In this document: one piece after another, positions 27,779-36,384 of the stretch
Layout: each line of letters opens with the position of its first letter
Position numbering within the stretch: the first letter of the stretch is position 1
NCBI GenBank assembly: GCA_021730635.1
Contig: JAJNNC010000001.1
Span: 186,001 to 250,000 of the forward strand
Source of the DNA: Catalimonadaceae bacterium JC749
GTDB taxonomy: Bacteria > Bacteroidota > Bacteroidia > Cytophagales > Cyclobacteriaceae
Length of the DNA stretch: 64,000 bases
Direction: 5' to 3'
Program-made: the position numbers and the translations under genes
Notes under the pieces: generated by a model
Databases searched by the model: none
What the model was told of the DNA's origin: nothing
What the model saw: the letters and a program-made list of their open reading frames with translations, nothing else

Positions 27779-28552
27779 ATGGCACAAACAGTAATTGGAG
27801 TATTTGAAAAAGTAGCGGATGCCAACCGAGCCGTTCAGCAACTGTTAGAAGTCGGTTTTCAACACGCAGATGTAGATGTTTCTCCCAATGATAGGAATAG
27901 AGACATCAGCAGAGAAGAAGACAGAGACAAAGGGATCGCAGGATTCTTTCAAGCTTTGTTTTCAGATGCTGACGAACAAGACAGGTACAGACAGGCCACC
28001 AGCAGAGGCACTTTAGTCACCGTGCATACCCAAACCATGGAAGAAGCAAAGCGTGCCTCAGCCATCTTGGATGAATATGGATCAATGGATGTCAAGGATG
28101 CTTCCTATTCTAAAGATACGGCTGCCACTGCTGAGCACACAGAGGGTAGTATACCGGTCATTGAAGAAAAACTGCAAGTAGGTAAGCGCAGTAGAGAGTC
28201 AGGGCAAGTAAGAGTATGCAGCAGAATAGTAGAACGCCCGGTAGAGGAGCATTTACGGCTTAAGTCTGAGCATGTATATGTCAACCGCAAACCCGCCAAT
28301 CGTCCTGCTTCTGAAGATGAAATAGCCAACTTCAAAGAAGGATGCATAGAGGTCACAGAACACGAAGAAGTTCCTGTGGTTCACAAAGAAGCCTGGGTAG
28401 TAGAGGAAGTAGATGTTCATACCGATGTAGAAGAGCGTGAGGAAATAGTCAGAGACACAGTTCGTCAGACAGAAGTAGAGGTGGATGAACATGTAAGTGA
28501 GGAGGAAAGAAGACTTCGAGCCGAAGATGATTATGATGGAGACAGAAGATAA
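27779..28552 (+). CDS. General stress protein 17M-like domain fused to DUF2382
   Basis: I use the ATG at 27779 (MAQTVIGVFEKVADANRAVQ), giving 257 residues; a longer frame from 27719 adds a hydrophobic leader that overlaps the previous gene. Residues 1-105 match the YflT/GSP17M-type domain (a small alpha-beta domain that handles repetitive stress signals), with GTLVTVHTQTMEEAKRASAI at its end. Residues about 125-250 are DUF2382 (IPVIEEKLQVGKRSRESG, RPVEEHLRLKSEHVYVNRK). It is probably cytoplasmic and stress induced. A good terminator follows the stop. Confidence 0.85.
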   Translation: MAQTVIGVFEKVADANRAVQQLLEVGFQHADVDVSPNDRNRDISREEDRDKGIAGFFQALFSDADEQDRYRQATSRGTLVTVHTQTMEEAKRASAILDEYGSMDVKDASYSKDTAATAEHTEGSIPVIEEKLQVGKRSRESGQVRVCSRIVERPVEEHLRLKSEHVYVNRKPANRPASEDEIANFKEGCIEVTEHEEVPVVHKEAWVVEEVDVHTDVEEREEIVRDTVRQTEVEVDEHVSEEERRLRAEDDYDGDRR

Positions 28553-28581
28553 GTCTTCAGCAGCTAGGTAAGATCTAAAAG

Positions 28582-28610
28582 AGCCCGGTGTATCGTACTG
28601 GGCTTTTTTT
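28582..28610 (+). terminator. Intrinsic terminator after the DUF2382 operon
   Basis: AGCCCGGT and ACTGGGCT form an 8-bp stem (one G-T pair) with a short loop, followed by seven T residues. It lies 30 bp after the stop of the stress gene. Confidence 0.85.
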
Positions 28611-28774
28611 AGATTTTGATAAAACTATTCGCTTGAATAAGGCAGGAAAACATCTTGGCTCCCCGCCAGAGTTCTGCCAATTTGTGAAGCATCCTTAGCG
28701 ATCCAAAAAACATAATTTTTCAGCAAGCTATCTTCTTCTTTATTCGTAAAACATTTTTTTATTTTCCTAAACTG

Positions 28775-29893
28775 ATGAATACCCCTCCTGCTTATATCAA
28801 GTATTTCTTTGCCTTGGGTGCCCTGATGCTTACCATTTACATCTGTATCATTGGCAAGTCTATCATTAGTCCCATTCTTACGGCTTTCATATTAGCGCTT
28901 CTGCTCAGGCCCTTAAGCACAAAAATAGAAACACTGCGCATCTCCAGAGGCTTTAGCTCCATCCTTTCTATCGTTGTCATATTAGCAGGAATAGTAGGCC
29001 TGTCCTGGTTTTTTTCTTCACAAGTAGGAGGCATCGCCTCAGATCTGAATGCCATAGGGAGCAGGTTTAATGAAGTAATAGATAGGGCTCATGACTGGCT
29101 GGAAAACACTTTTCATATCAAGCAACAGGAACAAACCGCCTATCTTAAAAATTCGCTTAATACTTTTCTGCGCAGTAGTAGTTCCATGTTGACCCGTACA
29201 GTTTCTGCAACGGCAGGATTCTTTACTGCATTTTTTCTTTTTCTGTTCTCCCTTTTTTTCTTTCTCTACTACCGCCGTTTCTTTGTGACTTTTGTCTACA
29301 AGCTTTCCAGAAATGCCAATCACCCTCTGGTGGAGGCCACGCTTGTGAAGATTGAAAGAGTGGTCAGAAAATACATATTAGGCCTTTTTGCTGTCATTCT
29401 GATCATTGCTGTGCTGAACATCATTGGACTCGTGGCCCTTGGCATCCAACATGCCGTTTTCTTTGGAGCCCTGGCTGCAGTGCTCACCATTATCCCTTAT
29501 ATTGGAATTGCTATCGGATCATTGCTCCCCATTATTTTTGCTTTCGTGACCAAAGATTCGCTTTGGTATCCCTTAGGCGTAGCGCTGATATTTTGGTTTG
29601 TGCAGTTTCTGGAAGGTAATTTCATTACCCCTAATGTAGTAGGTTCCAGCGTGAGTATCAATCCCTTTGCTGCTATCATTGCCTTGTTCATTGGCGGTAT
29701 GATCTGGGGACCTATCGGTATGATTTTATCCATCCCTACCTTGGCCATGATCAAAGTGATTTGTGATGCTGTCCCTTCCCTACAACCTTATGGTTTTCTG
29801 CTGGGAAATCCACCGGATGAGGATACTTTGGAAAACAGACGTCCTAGGTTGAAGGATCTCATTAAAAACACAGATAAAAGAGCCAAAGCCTAG
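28775..29893 (+). CDS. AI-2E family transporter (YdiK/PerM-type permease)
   Basis: This 372-residue inner-membrane protein has about eight helices. It shows the N-terminal pair (YFFALGALMLTIYICIIGKS, ILTAFILALLLRPLS), a long amphipathic segment at about 95-145, then the conserved C-terminal block (YFGALAAVL-like FFGALAAVLTIIPYIGIAIGS, FLEGNFITPNVVGSSVSINP). Members transport small solutes or ions; AI-2 export is only one proposed role. It stands in its own transcription unit between the stress genes and an orphan antitoxin-like gene. Confidence 0.88.
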   Translation: MNTPPAYIKYFFALGALMLTIYICIIGKSIISPILTAFILALLLRPLSTKIETLRISRGFSSILSIVVILAGIVGLSWFFSSQVGGIASDLNAIGSRFNEVIDRAHDWLENTFHIKQQEQTAYLKNSLNTFLRSSSSMLTRTVSATAGFFTAFFLFLFSLFFFLYYRRFFVTFVYKLSRNANHPLVEATLVKIERVVRKYILGLFAVILIIAVLNIIGLVALGIQHAVFFGALAAVLTIIPYIGIAIGSLLPIIFAFVTKDSLWYPLGVALIFWFVQFLEGNFITPNVVGSSVSINPFAAIIALFIGGMIWGPIGMILSIPTLAMIKVICDAVPSLQPYGFLLGNPPDEDTLENRRPRLKDLIKNTDKRAKA

Positions 29894-29972
29894 TTAATCA
29901 ACCTTCAAGGTTTCCACTTGCTGCCACTACTGGTAAAAGGAAACATTTATAAGGAGCAGTAGTTTTACCTGT

Positions 29973-30314
29973 ATGAAAGCTCATGACCCATGCAAGCCCC
30001 ACAAGATCCTACAGGATTTCATCCGCAGCCAAGGACTCACCGTGGATCAGACGGCTGAAGCCATGGGGATACCCACTTGGAAACTCTCAGCCATTTTGAT
30101 GGAGCAAAAAAGAATTGATGCAGAACTGGCTGCCAGGCTGGCACTAGCTTTTGGCACAACGGCAGAATACTGGCTGCAGTTACAGCATGAGAAGGATAGG
30201 TGTGATGCTGAAGAGATCCATAAGAAGCTCAAAAAGAAGAAAATAGTCAAACAGCTATTAGCTGCATCCCAACTTCCTCTACCCACAGCAGCCGTGAGCA
30301 ATTCTCCCATATAA
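29973..30314 (+). CDS. HigA-type antitoxin / XRE helix-turn-helix protein (orphan)
   Basis: The protein has 113 residues. A HigA/VapI-like helix-turn-helix is clear: ILQDFIRSQGLTVDQTAEAM, then WKLSAILMEQKRIDAELAARLALAFGTTAEYWLQLQ. HigA proteins bind DNA and neutralise a HigB RNase encoded just upstream. No HigB frame is visible on either side, so this is an orphan antitoxin or a stand-alone repressor. It lies directly before the tRNA-like repeat copy B, at the edge of the suspected island. Confidence 0.85.
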   Translation: MKAHDPCKPHKILQDFIRSQGLTVDQTAEAMGIPTWKLSAILMEQKRIDAELAARLALAFGTTAEYWLQLQHEKDRCDAEEIHKKLKKKKIVKQLLAASQLPLPTAAVSNSPI

Positions 30315-30332
30315 GGTTACAAGAAAAATTGA

Positions 30333-30425
30333 AAAATATGAAGCGATAAAAAATAAAAAAACCCTCTAATACTAAAATTTGAAGGGTTTTGATACTAAAT
30401 GATTCTGCGAGGCAGAGGGTAAGGC
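30333..30425 (-). repeat. tRNA-Ser 3'-end/terminator-like repeat, copy B1
   Basis: AAATATGAAGCGATAAAAAA and the following hairpin (CCCTCTAAT, ATTTGAAGGG) plus TGATACTAAATGATTC and GCAGAGGGT align with the terminator and acceptor end of tRNA-Ser at 63.10-63.19 kb. The match fades inside the T-arm (AAGGCTCTTGAATCA). It is a partial, decayed copy with no 5' tRNA half. Confidence 0.7.
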
Positions 30426-30616
30426 TCTTGAATCATTTCTGTATATTTCTGATAGTCAATAAATTATTGTTTTAAAAATAAATTAGGCTACCGAATAGGT
30501 CACCTTTTGGTTTATTTGTATTTGTTCCCATTTAGCTGGCAGGTTTATGTATCAAATTATTCCTCTTTTTAAATTATAGGTTACTCATCTTCATTGATAC
30601 CTTCATTCCATAAATC

Positions 30617-30721
30617 GTAGCAAGCATTCGAACCTCCTGCCTATAAAGATTTCCTTCATTTTTTTAAGGAAGAAAAGAGCCTAAATTCCAAGAATGAAAC
30701 AATAATAATTACGAAACGAGG
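30617..30721 (-). repeat. Repeat copy B2, matching 21464-21563
   Basis: GTAGCAAGCATTCGAACC and the next about 85 bases match copy A closely (TCCTGCCTATAAAGATTT, GAGCCTA, AAGAATGAAA), with scattered changes. In copy A this part is continuous with the terminator-like piece, while here it is separated from B1 by about 190 bp. Confidence 0.75.
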
Positions 30722-31083
30722 CTCATCAGGATGATGAGTAAAAGTATTTCTTTCATCATGGATACTTAAAATTTATTGGCCTTACAAACGAGGACATGTT
30801 GCTCCCGATGAATGGAAATACGGATAAAACCACCTCCTCAGCATCTATTTTGAACTGGATGCTCCAATAAAAACAACATGTTTCAATTCCAGAGCAGTGA
30901 TAATAAAACCTTCCACTTTGATGGCCATGAAAATATCCTCATACGTTCCAGATTCCCAAACAATTGAATCTTCGCTGGTTGTTTCATCAATGGCTATTTC
31001 AAATTCCGATACAGAAGAAAAATTGTATTGGGTTTGAGCAAAGGTCAAGATCAATCAATGGGGTGTGATTCGCCTAGTAAGGA

Positions 31084-32319
31084 TCAGTTAAAAATGTCCA
31101 TCAATCCATTCACCATAATAATAATGGAAAACACAAAGGCAGTCACCATGATTATGTTGGTTACCATTCGCTTGGTGGGTAAACCAGCATTTTTCCGATT
31201 CCAAAGGACAAGGAAACTGATGACCACAAGCGGCAAAGCGAAAACATTAAACACCTGCGTAAAAATCTGACCCTGAATTGGATTAAACCCAAAAACAGGA
31301 ACGCTCAACGCAAGCACGCTCGCCACTCCCGTGATCAGCTTGAAGCGACTCGAGGTAACATCCAGTTTCCCGGAATTAAAATCCCCAAGCATTAATGGAA
31401 CAATCATCAGGCAAGGGAAGATCGAGGAAAGACCCGCACTCAAGGTCCCGGCAAAAAATATGCTGACGGCAAATTTTCCGACGGAGGGTTCCAAAGCGCC
31501 TGACATGTCTAATACGTGTGTTATTTCTTTTCCTTTTCCATACAAACTTCCACTGGCCACGGCCATAATTGATCCACTAATAGTGAATATCAACAGTGCC
31601 GCGATTATCGAATCGTTTTTCTGTATTGTAAAATCATCTTTAGTCCAACCTTTTCCTTGAATAAACAATGGCCGTGACAGGAACGTAGCTGCTGCCATCG
31701 TAGTCCCCACAAAGGCTGCAATGAGAATACCAGCCCCTTCTACTTCTGGGATTTTAGGAACCAATCCCCTGATTATTTCAGTGGGTAGCGGAAAAACAAA
31801 AAGGAGCGTGAAAATGAATGACAACCCCATTAAGGTGACAAAAAGGGCAAGTACTTTTTCAAACATGGAATAATTACCTTTTACCAAAAGGAAATAGAAA
31901 ACCCCTATGATCAAAATAGCAAGCCCTAGAACAACCCAATACTTTTGACCTTCAAGTCCGGAAAAATTGATCGCCAGGATTTCGAAGATCACATTAGAAG
32001 TAATTCCCAAAATCCCTATTAATGAATTCCATTGACCGATTCCCACGGTTATGATAATGGCAATGGCCAGGAATTTACCCCAAGGTAAATGATTTCGAAC
32101 AGCAAAAAGGGCGGTTTCTCCGGTAGTCAGGTAATAACTTCCGGAAACGTAAATTAAGACTCCCGAAAATAGACAGCTAAGAAATAGCACCCAAAGCAGG
32201 TCCATCCCAAAAGAATTACCTGCCACGATCATAGAAGTGACACTACCCGTTCCAATGGTATAGCCAATGGCAAATATGCCGGGCCCGAAGGCTAATAGGA
32301 AGGTTAATAACTTTTTCAT
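31084..32319 (-). CDS. Nramp-related transporter lacking the canonical metal-site motifs
   Basis: This 411-residue membrane protein with about 11 helices has the Nramp layout, including the opening GPGIFAIGY. At the place of the TM1 metal motif DPGN it has TIGTGSVTSM (residues 21-30), and the TM6 region reads FVGTTMAAATFLSRP where MPH is usual. It therefore probably does not carry Mn or Fe in the normal way; Mg, a proton or an organic substrate is possible. It lies 170 bp downstream of the KDG kinase gene on the same strand, so it may belong to the alginate/uronate locus. Family call is fairly safe, substrate unknown. Confidence 0.75.
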   Translation of the reverse strand: MKKLLTFLLAFGPGIFAIGYTIGTGSVTSMIVAGNSFGMDLLWVLFLSCLFSGVLIYVSGSYYLTTGETALFAVRNHLPWGKFLAIAIIITVGIGQWNSLIGILGITSNVIFEILAINFSGLEGQKYWVVLGLAILIIGVFYFLLVKGNYSMFEKVLALFVTLMGLSFIFTLLFVFPLPTEIIRGLVPKIPEVEGAGILIAAFVGTTMAAATFLSRPLFIQGKGWTKDDFTIQKNDSIIAALLIFTISGSIMAVASGSLYGKGKEITHVLDMSGALEPSVGKFAVSIFFAGTLSAGLSSIFPCLMIVPLMLGDFNSGKLDVTSSRFKLITGVASVLALSVPVFGFNPIQGQIFTQVFNVFALPLVVISFLVLWNRKNAGLPTKRMVTNIIMVTAFVFSIIIMVNGLMDIFN

Positions 32320-32490
32320 AGAACTTAGTACAGAATTTCAAGTTTTTGCTGCTCTTCCACCTTGACACAGATACCTAAATTAACGCTGAACTAACAGGTG
32401 ATGAAATAAACACCTTTGTGCAGACGGACCCATGGATGACTATCTTCAGCTTCTTGAGGACAATGTGGTATAAAATTCACCTTAACAAGT

Positions 32491-33501
32491 TTATCTGTTA
32501 ATTTTTCCAGATGTATTTCCAGTCATTAGCTCAAGTACATCTTCCAGAGAAACAATGTTGGCGTCCCCTTCCACCGTATGCTTCAGCGCACAGGCTGCCG
32601 TAGCGAACGCAAGTGCTTCTTCATCACTCTGATAATGTAATAGTCCGTAAATTACTCCCGCAGCATACGCATCTCCTGTACCCACCCGATCTACAATGTG
32701 GGTTACGTCCAGTTTATTGGCTTGTATAAAGCGCTTCCTGTTCCATACTTTACCTTGTATGCGATTATGAGAGGCACTGAGCATCTCCCGTTCCTTATCA
32801 AATATTTTCATGACTTCAGGGCACACCGCTGTGAGCTGACTTGCGGCAGCTATGAATTCCTCATCCTTGTTGCCTGTGGTTTCAAATCCAAAAATTTCGC
32901 AAATATCTCTTTGCCCGGCAATAATAATATCACATCCTGCTATCAACTCAGGCATCACTTCCTGTTGTCTTTTACCATACTTCCATAAGTTTTTGCGAGA
33001 ATTGATGTCAGAGGATACCCTAATGCCCTTGCTTCTGGCTACTTGTATGGCTTCTCTGCAACATTGCGCTGCTCCTCCAGAAATAGCTGGCGTAATACCC
33101 GTCCAGTGGAACCAATCGGCACCCTCAAAGATGGCATCCCAGTCGAACATAGAGGGCTCTGCCAGGGCGAAAGAAGAGTATTCTCTTTCATAGACTACTC
33201 TACTGGAACGATGTACAGCCCCTTTTTCCAGAAAATACTTGCCTATTACTTCTCCACCGTATAGAATTCTGGAAGTATCAACCCAGTGGTGTCTTAAAAA
33301 TTGAGTAGCAGCTTTGCCAATCAGATTATCAGGAAAACGGGTAATGTGTACGGCATCCATACCTAAATACGCTAATGAAATAGCTACATTGGCTTCACCA
33401 CCTCCGTAGGCTAGATCAAGGCTGGTAGCCTGTGAAAATTTAGCATGGCCCGGAGGTGACAGGCGCATCATCACCTCGCCGAAGGTTACAATTCTTTTCA
33501 T
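32491..33501 (-). CDS. kdgK: 2-keto-3-deoxygluconate kinase (PfkB family)
   Basis: The protein has 336 residues. PfkB signature 1 is in GGEANVAISLAYLGMDA near residue 34, and signature 2 with the catalytic Asp is DRVGTGDAYAAGVIYG. Ligand-contact segments match KDG kinases. It should phosphorylate KDG, made from alginate monomers, to KDPG in the cytoplasm. Its ATG overlaps the stop of the phosphofructokinase gene by four bases, so the two are coupled. No KDPG aldolase follows in this window, so the last step must be encoded elsewhere. Confidence 0.87.
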   Translation of the reverse strand: MKRIVTFGEVMMRLSPPGHAKFSQATSLDLAYGGGEANVAISLAYLGMDAVHITRFPDNLIGKAATQFLRHHWVDTSRILYGGEVIGKYFLEKGAVHRSSRVVYEREYSSFALAEPSMFDWDAIFEGADWFHWTGITPAISGGAAQCCREAIQVARSKGIRVSSDINSRKNLWKYGKRQQEVMPELIAGCDIIIAGQRDICEIFGFETTGNKDEEFIAAASQLTAVCPEVMKIFDKEREMLSASHNRIQGKVWNRKRFIQANKLDVTHIVDRVGTGDAYAAGVIYGLLHYQSDEEALAFATAACALKHTVEGDANIVSLEDVLELMTGNTSGKINR

Positions 33502-34715
33502 ATCCAGTCTAATAGCTTGTTAAAGTCGTAAGCCTCTGGCTCCGGAAGATAAGCCGAAGCCTGTTCGTAATCTTCTTCCAGGATATAATGCATATTCTGA
33601 AAGCATAGCTTGGCAATTTCAGAGTCAATATCTACCAAACGAGGGGGGATCTTGCCATCTTTATTTTCAAATTCCGATAGATAGAGCGGGGTAATGTCAC
33701 CGCGTGAATTGGCGCTTACGATGCAACCGCTTTTTCCTTCATCGTAAAGTTTTTTAACTCCAATCCCTAAAAGAGTACAAAGGGTAAGGTCAAACCCTAT
33801 GGGTCGGCAGCAGCGTAGCTCATAGCCGAGTTCTACCGGGCGACTCTTCAGCCGAATGCCTAGCCTTTTCAGCTCTTTCTGCAATAATAGATTGAAAATA
33901 TGTGACTTGCTAACATTACCTAGTTCCGGATGTCCATGAGCATCATACGTGAACTCAACGCCTGACTTTCGCAGTTCCTCATTGTCAAGGATATGAAACA
34001 CTCCTTCGCTAACCAATGCCACCCCGTACTCAATCCCTAACAGCTTACGTTTTACAACAGAGGATATAATGAGGTTGGTGATTTTGCTCAGGGTTGGCCT
34101 GGTTTTGTTGAACATCTCGGGAATGATCATCATGGGAAAGTGACAGCCAGTGGCAATGCCAAAGGCAAGGTGACCAGCCGACCTACCCATCGTGGAAACG
34201 ATAAACCAGTTGCGGCTGGTGCGGGCATCCTCGTAGATGGTGTTGCCGATGCGTACGCCCTCATCTTTTGCCGAATGGAACCCAAAAGTAGGATTGCGAT
34301 CCGGTAGTGGCAAGTCGTTGTCAATTGTTTTAGGAACATGGATATTGGAGATAATGATATCCTTACTAGCCAAAAACTTGGTGACCCGGTTAGCCGTTGA
34401 GGCCGTATCATCACCACCAATTGTCACTAATAATTTTATATTTTCTCTGGAAAAGATTCGGGTATTGAAGTCTTCGTCTTTCGGTTTGAATCTACTCATA
34501 ATGAGCGTAGATCCACCTCGGCTAAAAATGCGGTCCGCATGATCAAAGTCAAACTCTTTTACATCCGGTTCATCGGAAAACAAACCCTTGTATCCTTCCT
34601 GTATGCCCAGCACCCGGTAACCGTCCTTCAAAAATATTTTAGCTACGGTACTGATTACTGTATTAATACCCGGGGCAGGCCCTCCACCACATATGATTGC
34701 TACAGCTGGTTTCAT
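33498..34715 (-). CDS. Phosphofructokinase, PPi-dependent type by active-site residues
   Basis: The protein has 405 residues. The family motif at residues 100-103 is GGDD where ATP-dependent enzymes have GGDG, and residues 128-134 are PKTIDND where ATP enzymes have PGTIDND. Asp103 and Lys129 are the known determinants for pyrophosphate use, so this is probably a reversible PPi:fructose-6-phosphate phosphotransferase. MGRSAGHLA and CRPIGFDLTLC regions also fit. Placed before kdgK (four-base overlap) inside an alginate locus, it may run towards fructose-6-phosphate when the cell lives on uronate-derived triose. That physiological role is inference. Confidence 0.85.
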   Translation of the reverse strand: MKPAVAIICGGGPAPGINTVISTVAKIFLKDGYRVLGIQEGYKGLFSDEPDVKEFDFDHADRIFSRGGSTLIMSRFKPKDEDFNTRIFSRENIKLLVTIGGDDTASTANRVTKFLASKDIIISNIHVPKTIDNDLPLPDRNPTFGFHSAKDEGVRIGNTIYEDARTSRNWFIVSTMGRSAGHLAFGIATGCHFPMMIIPEMFNKTRPTLSKITNLIISSVVKRKLLGIEYGVALVSEGVFHILDNEELRKSGVEFTYDAHGHPELGNVSKSHIFNLLLQKELKRLGIRLKSRPVELGYELRCCRPIGFDLTLCTLLGIGVKKLYDEGKSGCIVSANSRGDITPLYLSEFENKDGKIPPRLVDIDSEIAKLCFQNMHYILEEDYEQASAYLPEPEAYDFNKLLDWI

Positions 34716-34822
34716 AAGGTTATCTTTTATGCTATTGCTAAACTGTGTTTATGCTGTTCCAAACTTTACTTAAGAAGCGAGGGTCAGACAATTTTTGCCA
34801 ACGGATAGTAAGCCTGATACTT

Positions 34823-35575
34823 TTAAGAAAATGCTAATCCTCCATTTATATCAACACTATTCCCGGTCATGTAAGACGATTGGTCACTAGCCAGATAGAC
34901 CACCAGGTCCGCTACTTCCTCTGCCTGTCCTTCTCGTTTCAGCGGTGTTTTATCGGCTACCATCTTTCTTACTTCGTCTTTGGTGAAATCATCGTGAAAT
35001 TTCGTAGCGATCATTCCCGGACAAACGGCATTTACCCGGATTCCCTGGGGACCAAATTCTTTAGCCCAGTTGCGCGTCAGCGTCATCACCGCGCCTTTAG
35101 AGGCAGCATAAATGGCTGAACCCGGGCCGCCCCCGTCACGTCCGGCCTGTGAGGCCACATTTACAATAGATGCACCTTCCACCATAAGCGGCTTACATGC
35201 TTTCGTAACAAACACAGTACCCTTGAAATTCACGTCCATTACCAGGTTGTAAAACTGCTCATCAATTTCTTCAATAGTTTTCCTGGCAAAAAGACCTCCC
35301 GCATTATTTACCAGGATATCCACACGATTACCAAATGCTGCTTTGGTTTTAGCAAGCAAGTTGTCAATATCTTCCTGCTTGGTTACATCCCCATATACAG
35401 CAATGGCTTCTCCACCTTTGGCAGTAATGGAGGCAACAGTATCCGTACTGTCCTTTTCACTGCCAAAATAATTAACCACAACTTTGGCTCCTTCTTTGGC
35501 TAACTTGATACAGATTGCGCGCCCAATATCCCGGGCTCCGCCGGTAACCACAGCTACTTTACCTTTGAGTTTCAT
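34823..35575 (-). CDS. SDR-family reductase of the alginate locus (first of pair)
   Basis: This 250-residue classical SDR has TGGARDIG at 11-18, NNAG at 90-93 and catalytic Ser142, Tyr156 and Lys160 (YAASK). It should be cytoplasmic. In alginate pathways an SDR reduces 4-deoxy-L-erythro-5-hexoseulose uronate (DEH) to KDG with NAD(P)H; either this or the next SDR is the likely candidate. Gene order MFS, SDR, SDR, PFK, KdgK on one strand supports this. Which of the two is the DEH reductase cannot be told. Confidence 0.86.
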   Translation of the reverse strand: MKLKGKVAVVTGGARDIGRAICIKLAKEGAKVVVNYFGSEKDSTDTVASITAKGGEAIAVYGDVTKQEDIDNLLAKTKAAFGNRVDILVNNAGGLFARKTIEEIDEQFYNLVMDVNFKGTVFVTKACKPLMVEGASIVNVASQAGRDGGGPGSAIYAASKGAVMTLTRNWAKEFGPQGIRVNAVCPGMIATKFHDDFTKDEVRKMVADKTPLKREGQAEEVADLVVYLASDQSSYMTGNSVDINGGLAFS

Positions 35576-35596
35576 TTTATCTTGTTTTGATGTTTA

Positions 35597-36364
35597 CTAA
35601 ATACCTAATGCCTGTCCACCACCTACCTGTATGGTCTCGGCCGTAATAAAAGATGCATCTTTGCTGGCCAGAAAAGAAACCACAGAAGCTACTTCTTGCG
35701 GTTCGCCTAATCTTCCCAACATGATATTGTTTTTCCACGAAGCGAACACTTCCGGCTTGGTCTCTTTGATTTGCGCGTGAAATGGCGTATCAATGGTGCC
35801 CGGGGATACGGCATTTACCCGGATTCCATACTCGGCCAGGTCTTTTGCCAATGCCCTGGTAATGGCGTGTACCCCCGCCTTGGATGTACCATAGATCCCA
35901 GCCCCGGGCCCCCCCGCATTCCAGCCAGCATTAGAGGTATAATTAATAATAGTGGCATTTTCACCCTTTTTGAGATAAGGAATGGCCGCTCTTGACGTAA
36001 AAAAAACAGAATCCAGGTTAAGTGCCATTACCTTCCTGTAAAATTCGGTCGTCATTTCCTCGAATCTTGACCGACCACCCAGCCCACCAGCATTATTGAC
36101 CAGCACATCGATTCTACCATATTTTTCACCAATGGCCTTAATATTAGCGTTTACCTCTTCTTCGTTGGTAACATCAAATCCATAATAGGTTGCTCTGATA
36201 TCTTCCTGGGCCAGCTCTTCCACTCTTTGCGCTCCCACCTCATCTTCAATGCCATTTAATATCACCGTGTACCCATCTTTTCCCAGGCGCTTTGCCACCG
36301 CAAAACCAATACCTCCGGTTGCACCGGTCACTATCGCTATTTTATGTTCAGATTTATCGTTCAT
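35597..36364 (-). CDS. SDR-family reductase of the alginate locus (second of pair)
   Basis: This 255-residue classical SDR shows TGATGGIG at 13-20, NNAG at 90-93, catalytic Ser144, Tyr158 and Lys162 (YGTSK). It lies 20 bp after the MFS transporter gene and 21 bp before the other SDR, clearly within the same transcription unit. It is a candidate DEH reductase or a dehydrogenase for another keto-uronate. The two SDRs are related but not near-identical, so distinct substrates or cofactors are likely. Confidence 0.86.
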   Translation of the reverse strand: MNDKSEHKIAIVTGATGGIGFAVAKRLGKDGYTVILNGIEDEVGAQRVEELAQEDIRATYYGFDVTNEEEVNANIKAIGEKYGRIDVLVNNAGGLGGRSRFEEMTTEFYRKVMALNLDSVFFTSRAAIPYLKKGENATIINYTSNAGWNAGGPGAGIYGTSKAGVHAITRALAKDLAEYGIRVNAVSPGTIDTPFHAQIKETKPEVFASWKNNIMLGRLGEPQEVASVVSFLASKDASFITAETIQVGGGQALGI

Positions 36365-36384
36365 GTTTTTATGTGTATTAAAGT

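Larger units (their letters stand above)
30315..31083. other. Gene-poor junction with repeat copies B1 and B2
   Basis: No convincing gene is present. The region holds two pieces of the repeat also seen at 21.40-21.56 kb, split by about 190 bp of unrelated AT-rich sequence. A minus-strand frame at 30845-31054 (69 residues, TTG start only, ending near IGASSSK) lies 30 bp after the Nramp-like gene; it has no recognised family and may be a relic. Confidence 0.55.

Noticed and set aside
30845-31054. 69-residue minus-strand frame after the Nramp-like gene
   Set aside because: Only a TTG start, no known domain, ends in a gene-poor junction; may be a relic but cannot be supported as a gene.
34130-34542. 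Frames opposite or shifted within the phosphofructokinase gene
   Set aside because: Shadow frames of a well-supported gene.
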